Origin: Corynebacterium rhinophilum
GTDB taxonomy: Bacteria > Actinomycetota > Actinomycetes > Mycobacteriales > Mycobacteriaceae
Direction: 5' to 3'
DNA length: 8,346 nt
NCBI RefSeq assembly: GCF_030227225.1
Contig: NZ_JASPHQ010000035.1
Span: forward strand, 1-8,346
How positions within the stretch are numbered: position 1 is the stretch's first letter; the number at the start of each line of letters is the position of its first letter. The position numbers and the translations under genes were made by a program. Positions 1 to 5,110 of this stretch are shown one piece after another. The notes beneath the pieces were generated by a model, which searched no databases, was not told the origin of the DNA, and saw nothing but the letters and a program-made list of their open reading frames with translations.

Positions 1-72
1 CCGCGTCAAAAAACTAACTGGACTCCGAGTCCAAAAAGTCAATGGACTCCGAGTCCAAAAAGTCACTAGACA
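1..72. repeat. Tandem 24-bp palindromic repeats, possible IS end
   Basis: Two near-identical 24-bp units lie at 20-43 and 44-67, differing only near their last bases. A degenerate partial unit at 1-19 keeps the same register (14 of 19 positions match the equivalent part of the next unit) and is cut by the window edge. Each full unit holds the palindrome GGACTC-C-GAGTCC (20-32 and 44-56, 7-bp arms counting the flanking T and A), followed by AAAAAGTCA. Read on the minus strand from 72, the block starts TGTCTAG and then runs into the tandem units. Terminal TGT plus subterminal tandem repeats is an arrangement seen in some IS481/IS3-like insertion sequences, so this may be an IS end whose body lies to the left. 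It could instead be an operator array or a plain tandem repeat. The repeat itself is certain; its identity is not. Confidence 0.6.
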
Positions 73-78
73 TCACAG

Positions 79-90
79 GCTAGCGCTAGC
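79..90. repeat. 12-bp perfect palindrome GCTAGCGCTAGC
   Basis: This is a perfect 12-bp palindrome 6 bp beyond the ald stop codon. With flanking sites it makes four CTAG tetranucleotides in 35 bp (66-69, 80-83, 86-89, 97-100), one of which overlaps the ald stop. It could form a small hairpin at the 3' end of the ald mRNA, but no T-tract follows directly, so a terminator role is only a guess. Confidence 0.4.
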
Positions 91-96
91 AACTAT

Positions 97-1188
97 CTAG
101 TCCTGCCAGTCGAATGCCTGGCGTACCGGCTCGGATACCAGCTTGCCGCCGCGGGTCATGACGCCGGAGCGCAAGCCTGGGAAGCGCTCGATTGCGGCAT
201 CCAGGTTGTCGTTGGCTACCGCGCGGATATACGGCAGCGTCGCCGAAGCCAAGGCGCGGGCCGAGGTATTTGCCACCGCACCAGGCATATTGGCCACGCA
301 GTAGAAGAGGGTGTCGTGGACCTTGAAGGTCGGCTCGTCGTGGGAGGTCTTGCGCGAGTTCTCGAAGCAGCCGCCTTGGTCGATGGCGACATCGACAAGC
401 ACTGCGCCCTCCTTCATCTTCTTCACGGTCTCCTCGCGGACCAGCTTTGGTGCCGCCGCACCTGGAATCAGTACGGCGCCAATGACGAGATCGGCCTCCT
501 CCAACTCCTTATCCAGCGTGGACGGATCAGAGATCAGGGTGCGCACGCCGCCGGCGTACTGGTCATCAAAGCGCTGCAGGACGTGCGGATCCACGTCCAA
601 GACCGTGACCTCTGCGCGCAGACCGTGTGCCATCGCAACGGCGGACGCGCCTACCTGGCCACCGCCGATGACCACCACGCGCGCAGGCTGGGTGCCCGGG
701 ATACCGGAGACCAAGAGGCCGCGGCCGCCCTGGGTGGACAAAAGGTGGTGTGAACCCTCAATGACGGCCAAGCGCCCAGCGACCTGGGACATAGGGGTCA
801 AAAGCGGCAGGGTGCCGCGGCGGTCCGTAACGGTTTCATAAGCAATTGAGGTCGTCTTCGATTCCGTCAGCGCCTCCGTCAGCGGGCGATCCGCTGCCAA
901 GTGCAGGTAGGTAAAGACGGTGAGATCCGAACGCAAGTACTGGTACTCGGACTCGAGCGGCTCCTTTACCTTCAGCAGGAGCTCGGCCTTGGCCCACGTC
1001 TCGTCTGCAGAATCAACGATGGTAGCGCCAGCCTCTACGTACTCCTCATCGGGGAAGGACGCGCCTACGCCTGCGCCCGTTTCGATGAAAAGCTCGTGCC
1101 CATCAGCAACCAAGGTCCGCACCTCAGTTGGGGTGAGGGCAACGCGGCTTTCATTATTCATGATTTCTTTAGGTACAGAAATGCGCAC
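97..1188 (-). CDS. ald: Alanine dehydrogenase
   Basis: This cytoplasmic enzyme converts L-alanine, NAD+ and water reversibly to pyruvate, NADH and ammonium, linking alanine use to central carbon and redox balance. The 363-residue length is typical. Residues known to be essential in the M. tuberculosis enzyme sit at the same numbers: R15, K75 and H96 (pyruvate binding and catalysis) and D270 in VDVAIDQGG. The Rossmann segment VVVIGGGQVG (171-180) and D198 fit NAD binding. The start is GTG, chosen because of the good ribosome site 7 nt upstream and exact N-terminal alignment with the family. The gene stands alone, with a 258-bp gap upstream and the repeat block directly downstream. Nothing appears broken. 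Induction by alanine through an Lrp/AsnC-type AldR is known in relatives, but no regulator gene is in the window. Confidence 0.97.
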   Translation of the reverse strand: MRISVPKEIMNNESRVALTPTEVRTLVADGHELFIETGAGVGASFPDEEYVEAGATIVDSADETWAKAELLLKVKEPLESEYQYLRSDLTVFTYLHLAADRPLTEALTESKTTSIAYETVTDRRGTLPLLTPMSQVAGRLAVIEGSHHLLSTQGGRGLLVSGIPGTQPARVVVIGGGQVGASAVAMAHGLRAEVTVLDVDPHVLQRFDDQYAGGVRTLISDPSTLDKELEEADLVIGAVLIPGAAAPKLVREETVKKMKEGAVLVDVAIDQGGCFENSRKTSHDEPTFKVHDTLFYCVANMPGAVANTSARALASATLPYIRAVANDNLDAAIERFPGLRSGVMTRGGKLVSEPVRQAFDWQD

Positions 1189-1195
1189 GGAGGTT

Positions 1196-1201
1196 CTCCT
1201 T
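1196..1201 (-). promoter_or_regulatory. Ribosome binding site of ald
   Basis: The minus strand reads AAGGAG, separated by 7 nt from the GTG start at 1188. This strong Shine-Dalgarno match decides the non-ATG start. Confidence 0.85.
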
Positions 1202-1446
1202 CATGTGTTGGTTACAGTGGCGAAAATTTACTTCTCGCTGTCAGGTTAACGCAGAATGCAAAGGAGAATATAAGTTTGTGTATATTTCACGAACGGGGGT
1301 GACAGCAATAATCGCACTTTCCCCGATACCGCAGTGTATAGGGTTAAAAATCCACACCCGGAAAATAACTACCACCCCCGACTATTGGGTTATAGATATT
1401 ACTTACTGTCTGTTTTGGGCGGTAAGATCCCAGATTCGGGGAGTGA
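1202..1446 (-). promoter_or_regulatory. ald upstream region with AT-rich dyad
   Basis: No gene is evident in this gap. It is clearly richer in A/T than its surroundings. It contains an inverted repeat, AATATA-N8-TATATT (1267-1286). Its arm read on the minus strand (TATATT, 1272-1267) could be the ald -10 element, giving a leader of roughly 70 nt; no convincing -35 was found. An AT-rich dyad over a promoter would suit an Lrp/AsnC-type regulator such as AldR, but this is inference. The end near 1430-1446 is the 3' flank of the hypothetical gene; only weak hairpins were seen there and no clear terminator. Confidence 0.35.
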
Positions 1447-2085
1447 TTACAGGACCGATAGCCGCGTGGAACGGTAGATGCTGCCAAACGGTGCATCAAG
1501 GCGCACCCACCGGCCAAGACTCGACACTCGCAGGTGCCGCGGAATATCCATGGAGGCAGAGAACCCCGGAATTAGCCCCAAGTTGGTGCAGGCAAAGATC
1601 ATCCGCATCGGGATTTCCACCGTCTGTCCATTGCCTTCAACCGTGACCACGGTCTGATTAAGCAAACTGGGTGGCGGGCCCATAGGACCGGAAAACTCCC
1701 GGGTCAGCTTTTGACCTTGGTCCGAAAGGTCGCGAACCACCGCCACCGGCAGGGTATCCACCACGCTAAAGCCGGTGGCCGGGGGCAATGCGCCCGGCCA
1801 CGACGCATCGCGAGCTGGGCCGAGTTCCATAATGCCGGTGCCATCGTGTTCCGCGAGCTGTTGCTCCAGCGTCTCCGCGGACACCACTGCCCCATCGCGG
1901 GAGACAACCCCCTGCACCCGCCGGGAGGCGACGACCTCGAAGGGGGTGGTCACGAAGGCATCGACAACGTCATCGGCAAGCTGGCGCAGGCGCACCGACG
2001 CATTCGCGTCTACCCCAACTGCGCGCGCAAGAAGGGCCCGTAAGCCAGGTCCTCCGCTGCGAACTTCAAACGACTCGGTGACCAT
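1447..2085 (-). CDS. Conserved actinobacterial protein of unknown function
   Basis: This is a 212-residue protein with no signal peptide and no membrane segment. It is probably cytoplasmic. Its position after the thioesterase in the ettA cluster, and its length, match M. tuberculosis Rv2474c (recalled, not searched). The clearest blocks are SWPGALPPATGFSVVDTLP (95-113), a GPMGPPPSLLNQ segment (133-144) and a C-terminal part rich in R and hydrophobic residues (about 155-210). There is a single cysteine, C166, and no nucleotide-binding or catalytic motif that I recognise. The start is ATG with a modest ribosome site, GGTAGGG, 10 nt upstream, and an in-frame stop lies just before it, so the start cannot move far. 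It lies 42 bp after the thioesterase stop and is probably co-transcribed. The function is unknown. Confidence 0.85.
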   Translation of the reverse strand: MVTESFEVRSGGPGLRALLARAVGVDANASVRLRQLADDVVDAFVTTPFEVVASRRVQGVVSRDGAVVSAETLEQQLAEHDGTGIMELGPARDASWPGALPPATGFSVVDTLPVAVVRDLSDQGQKLTREFSGPMGPPPSLLNQTVVTVEGNGQTVEIPMRMIFACTNLGLIPGFSASMDIPRHLRVSSLGRWVRLDAPFGSIYRSTRLSVL

Positions 2086-2127
2086 GGCTAACGGGCCCTA
2101 CCTTTCTTCATGTGCCTAGTGCGCCAG

Positions 2128-2538
2128 TTAGGAAGCGCTCATCTGCAGAATATCCTTTTCCTCATCCGTAAGCGGGCGCGGGGTGTGCTTCTTCTTGTCA
2201 ATGACAACCTGCACACAGTTCACCGTGGCCGCTACCTCCCCAGCAGCGGTCTTGACCTGCTGGGTCGTGGTAAAGGATGACGAACCGATCTGGGAAACGG
2301 AGGTTTCCACGATGACGTGGGCATTGCCCTCAAAGGGAATGGGCCGCATATAGTCCACGTCGAGATGACGCACCAAGGCCATAAAATCGATGCCCTTGGC
2401 ATAGATATTCTCCTTGGCAAAAGCCAAGCGCGCCTCCTGGGCAACCTCGATATAGTTGGCGTTCATCATGTGGCCGTACATATCGAAATCGCCCCAACGG
2501 GTGGACACTTGGTGGGTATGCGCGTTATCGGTCGCCAT
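2128..2538 (-). CDS. Hotdog-fold acyl-CoA thioesterase (4HBT family)
   Basis: This is a small cytoplasmic hotdog-fold protein of about 136 residues, expected to act as a homo-oligomer hydrolysing acyl-CoA thioesters; the natural acyl group is unknown. The family signature near the N terminus is clear: RWGDFDMYGHMMNANYIE, numbered from the first of two adjacent ATGs as residues 15-32. The second Asp, D20, aligns with the catalytic Asp17 of Pseudomonas 4-hydroxybenzoyl-CoA thioesterase, and GHMMN matches the GHVNN motif. Two adjacent ATGs are possible (2541 and 2538). The ribosome site GAGGAG ends 1 nt before the first and 4 nt before the second, so the second is preferred. The gene lies about 12-15 bp after ettA, a clear operon arrangement, and matches Rv2475c in the mycobacterial gene order. 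Confidence 0.9.
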   Translation of the reverse strand: MATDNAHTHQVSTRWGDFDMYGHMMNANYIEVAQEARLAFAKENIYAKGIDFMALVRHLDVDYMRPIPFEGNAHVIVETSVSQIGSSSFTTTQQVKTAAGEVAATVNCVQVVIDKKKHTPRPLTDEEKDILQMSAS

Positions 2539-2542
2539 CATT

Positions 2543-2548
2543 CTCCTC
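2543..2548 (-). promoter_or_regulatory. Ribosome binding site of the thioesterase
   Basis: The minus strand reads GAGGAG in the 12-bp gap after the ettA stop. Its distance from the tandem ATG pair favours the second ATG (2538). Confidence 0.75.
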
Positions 2549-2553
2549 AGGAA

Positions 2554-4224
2554 TTATCGGGTGAGCTTGCGGTGAGTTACGCGAGAAGGACGGGCGGCGT
2601 CTTCTCCCAGACGCTCCACCTTGTTCTTCTCATAGTCACCAAAGTTACCCTCAAACCAGAACCATTGCCCCTCGGCAACGTTGCCTTCCCACGCCAAAAT
2701 GTGGGTACAGGTGCGGTCCAAGAACCAGCGGTCGTGGGAAATAACAACGGCACAGCCAGGGAATTTCTCCAAGGCGTTTTCTAGCGAACCCAGGGTTTCG
2801 ACGTCCAAGTCGTTGGTTGGCTCGTCAAGAAGGATAAGGTTGCCTCCCTCTTTCAGGGTCAGCGCCAAGTTCAAGCGGTTGCGCTCACCACCGGAGAGCA
2901 CCTTCGACGGCTTTTGCTGATCCGGGCCCTTGAAACCGAAGGCGGAAAGGTATGCGCGCGATGGCATCTCATTTTGGCCAACGTGAATATAATCCAGCCC
3001 GCCGGAAACGACCTCCCACACGGTAGCCTCTGGGTCGATATTCTCGCGGTTCTGGTCCACGTAGGACAGCTTGACGGTCTCACCGACCTCAACGGAGCCA
3101 TCATCCGGTTCTTCCAAACCGACGATGGTCTTAAACAGCGTGGTCTTACCCACACCGTTCGGGCCGATAACACCGACGATGCCGTTGCGCGGCAGGGTGA
3201 AGGAAAGGTCCTTAATCAGGGTTCGATCATCGAAGCCCTTGACCAGGTTCTTCGCCTCGACAACCTTATTGCCCAAGCGCGGCGGCGTAGGAATCTGGAT
3301 TTCCTCGAAGTCCAGCTTCTTGTACTTCTCCGCCTCGGCAGCCATCTCTTCGTAGCGCTCCAAACGCGCCTTGTTCTTGGCCTGGCGAGCCTTGGCACCG
3401 GAGCGTACCCATTCCAGCTCGTCCTTCAAGCGCTTGCGCAGCTTGGCGTCCTTCTTACCGGCGACCTGGAGGCGCTCTTGCTTCTTATCCAGGTAGGTGG
3501 AGTAGTTGCCCTCGTACGGGTACAGCTTGCCGCGGTCCACCTCGCAGATCCAGCCTGCCACGTGGTCCAAGAAGTAACGGTCGTGGGTGACGGCCAAGAC
3601 GGCACCTGGGTAATCCGCCAAGTGCTTTTCCAGCCACTCCACGGACTCGGCGTCCAAGTGGTTGGTGGGCTCGTCCAAAAGCAGCAGGTCCGGCTCCGTC
3701 AACAGGAGCTTGGCCAAGGCCACGCGACGGCGCTCACCACCGGAGAGGTTGGTCACCGGGGCATCGGAAGGCGGGCAGCGCAATGCTTCCATTGCCTGCT
3801 CGATCTTGGAATCAACCTCCCATGCATCGGCAGCATCCAGGTCCTCTTGCAGCTTGCCCATTTCTGCCATGAGCTCGTCGCTGTAATTGGTCGCCATTTC
3901 TTCGGCGATTTCCTCGAAGCGCTGCTTCTTTTCAAAGATATCGCCGAGGCCCTCCTCGACGTTGCCGCGCACGGTCTTTTCTTCATTCAGCGGCGGCTCC
4001 TGCTGCAGGATGCCCACGGTAGCGCCCGGGTCGAGGAATGCCTCACCATTGGAGGGCTGATCCAAGCCGGCCATGATCTTCAGAATGGAGGATTTACCGG
4101 CACCATTGGGGCCGACCACACCAATCTTGGCGCCCGGGTAGAACGCCATCGTGACATCATCAAGGATGACCTTATCGCCAATTGCCTTGCGCACGTTTTT
4201 CATCGTGTAGATGAATTCGCCCAC
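2554..4224 (-). CDS. ettA: Energy-dependent translational throttle protein EttA (ABC-F ATPase)
   Basis: This is a soluble ABC-F protein that binds the ribosomal E site and slows or permits the first elongation steps according to the ATP/ADP ratio. It is not a transporter: there are no membrane segments. Its 556 residues are close to the 555 of E. coli EttA, with strong similarity from end to end. The first ABC domain has Walker A GPNGAGKS (38-45), signature LSGGE (160-164) and LLLLDEPTNHLD with E185. The second has GPNGVGKT (354-361), LSGGE (443-447) and LILLDEPTNDLD with E468. The charged linker ELEWVRSGAKARQAKNKARL (269-288) is the P-site tRNA-interacting region, and residues of about 93-136 form the EttA arm. 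The GTG start has AGGGG 5 nt upstream; the E. coli N terminus (MAQFVYTM) aligns with MGEFIYTM, which supports it over the internal ATG. Both catalytic glutamates are intact. Confidence 0.96.
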   Translation of the reverse strand: MGEFIYTMKNVRKAIGDKVILDDVTMAFYPGAKIGVVGPNGAGKSSILKIMAGLDQPSNGEAFLDPGATVGILQQEPPLNEEKTVRGNVEEGLGDIFEKKQRFEEIAEEMATNYSDELMAEMGKLQEDLDAADAWEVDSKIEQAMEALRCPPSDAPVTNLSGGERRRVALAKLLLTEPDLLLLDEPTNHLDAESVEWLEKHLADYPGAVLAVTHDRYFLDHVAGWICEVDRGKLYPYEGNYSTYLDKKQERLQVAGKKDAKLRKRLKDELEWVRSGAKARQAKNKARLERYEEMAAEAEKYKKLDFEEIQIPTPPRLGNKVVEAKNLVKGFDDRTLIKDLSFTLPRNGIVGVIGPNGVGKTTLFKTIVGLEEPDDGSVEVGETVKLSYVDQNRENIDPEATVWEVVSGGLDYIHVGQNEMPSRAYLSAFGFKGPDQQKPSKVLSGGERNRLNLALTLKEGGNLILLDEPTNDLDVETLGSLENALEKFPGCAVVISHDRWFLDRTCTHILAWEGNVAEGQWFWFEGNFGDYEKNKVERLGEDAARPSRVTHRKLTR

Positions 4225-4254
4225 TTTTACCCCTTTGCAAAAATTTGGGAGACG

Positions 4255-4283
4255 TATTTATCTACACAAACACTACATCAGAA
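4255..4283 (-). promoter_or_regulatory. Possible ettA promoter
   Basis: On the minus strand, TTCTGA (4283-4278) and TAAATA (4260-4255) are spaced by 17 bp, placing a transcript start near 4248 and a leader of about 24 nt with the ribosome site AAAGGGG. Each hexamer is only a partial match, so this is a plausible rather than firm call. It lies downstream of the hairpin at 4297-4321, which would let ettA be transcribed independently of ssbB. Confidence 0.35.
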
Positions 4284-4296
4284 TGCGCGCCTAGGT

Positions 4297-4321
4297 GCCT
4301 CGGGTCGGGCGAACCCGAGGC
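4297..4321 (-). terminator. Strong hairpin after the ssbB stop
   Basis: Perfect 9-bp arms, GCCTCGGGT and ACCCGAGGC, enclose a 7-nt loop, 12 bp after the ssbB stop codon. On the minus transcript it is not followed by a U-run, so it would be a U-poor terminator, a 3' stabilising element, or an attenuator between ssbB and ettA. The stem is clearly visible; the terminator role is inferred from position. Confidence 0.6.
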
Positions 4322-4333
4322 GGATGGCTGGCG

Positions 4334-4918
4334 CTATGCATGCACGGTTTCGGCGGTCTCCTCCTCTTGCGTTGCTACTTCCTCACTGTCCTGGGCTGCC
4401 ACGCTATTTCCCGCTTGGATGCGGTCTGCAGCGGTATCTCCCGGCGCGGAGTTATCCACGTCGGGCTCAACTTCGTTATCACCAAGCTCCGGAATAGCGA
4501 TGTTTTCCTGGTTATATTGCGGCGCCAAGCGTTTTGCACCAATGACGTGGCGGTTTAGGTCCAAGCCCACATACTGTGCCTTGATAAAGGTGCGGTAGTG
4601 GTCCTTGCCCTCATCATCGCGCCACTGATCGGAGACGATCGAGCCGCAGACGAGCAATGGCATCCCTTTAGCCAGGGATTTCTTGACGTTGATGGCAAAT
4701 TGGTTCCACATTTCCACGTCAATAAAGAGGTGGTCTACATCGCGCCACTGCTGCTGGCCGCGCTGGTTCTCCGCCTCGGTGCCGGTATCGGCGGGACGGT
4801 CAGGAACGCGCCGTGAGGATGCGATGCGCAGTTTGGTTTTATATGCGCCGGTCGAGGTCTTGGTCAAGATGGGATCTTGGGTAAGGCGGCCGGTGAGCAT
4901 CACTGGGTATTGAGACAT
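4334..4918 (-). CDS. ssbB: Single-stranded DNA-binding protein, SsbB-like paralogue
   Basis: This cytoplasmic DNA-binding protein has an N-terminal OB fold (about residues 1-120). It opens with YPVMLTGRLTQDP and continues with WNQFAINVKKSLAKGMPLLV, the usual SSB core in which aromatic and basic residues contact single-stranded DNA. The tail (about 121-194) is acidic and of low complexity, but it ends EEETAETVHA and lacks the DDDIPF-like tip through which canonical SSB recruits repair proteins. This, and its place before ettA, point to the SsbB paralogue (Rv2478c in M. tuberculosis) and not the replicative SSB. The ATG start has AAAGGA 11 nt upstream. The two DnaA boxes lie in its upstream region. 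Paralogues have been linked to stress or recombination roles; the exact role here is not visible. Confidence 0.88.
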   Translation of the reverse strand: MSQYPVMLTGRLTQDPILTKTSTGAYKTKLRIASSRRVPDRPADTGTEAENQRGQQQWRDVDHLFIDVEMWNQFAINVKKSLAKGMPLLVCGSIVSDQWRDDEGKDHYRTFIKAQYVGLDLNRHVIGAKRLAPQYNQENIAIPELGDNEVEPDVDNSAPGDTAADRIQAGNSVAAQDSEEVATQEEETAETVHA

Positions 4919-5028
4919 GGTGCTGAAATTCCTTTACTAGGTTGTGGGTTCGCGAGTGGTATGTCCCTCGCTCGCTTTCACATCCTGCTGCCGCAGCGCA
5001 ACCGGCACCATGCCATACCGGCTAGCAC

Positions 5029-5037
5029 TGTGGATAA
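5029..5037 (-). promoter_or_regulatory. DnaA box, minus orientation
   Basis: TGTGGATAA is the exact reverse complement of the DnaA-box consensus TTATCCACA. It is one arm of a perfect 10-bp inverted repeat (5029-5038 with 5088-5097). It lies about 110 bp upstream of the ssbB start. Between it and the second box are a small hairpin (TTGTTG 5039-5044 with CAACAA 5052-5057) and a weak box-like TTGTCCCCT (5042-5050). Confidence 0.6.
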
Positions 5038-5088
5038 CTTGTTGTCCCCTTCAACAAAGCGGCCCCAGGATGGTCACTTTCGGGCGGG

Positions 5089-5097
5089 TTATCCACA
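5089..5097 (+). promoter_or_regulatory. DnaA box, plus orientation
   Basis: TTATCCACA is a perfect match to the consensus DnaA box, facing the box at 5029-5037 in inverted orientation. It lies 13 bp beyond the stop codon of the CopD/CtaG gene, in the 192-bp gap (4919-5110) that otherwise holds only the ssbB upstream region. No clear -10/-35 pair was found in that gap. Confidence 0.6.
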
Positions 5098-5110
5098 AGG
5101 GGGCGACTAT

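Noticed and set aside
1..67. Left-edge repeats read as a CRISPR array
   Set aside because: The units are directly adjacent, with no unique spacers, and the 24-bp period includes the repeat itself.
1203..1646. 147-codon plus-strand frame across the ald upstream gap
   Set aside because: It starts inside the ald leader, overlaps the hypothetical gene antisense, and has no ribosome site or recognisable motif.
2914..4497. Long open frame (527 codons) on the plus strand opposite ettA
   Set aside because: It lies antisense to a strongly conserved gene, has no recognisable domain, and looks like a codon-bias shadow of ettA.
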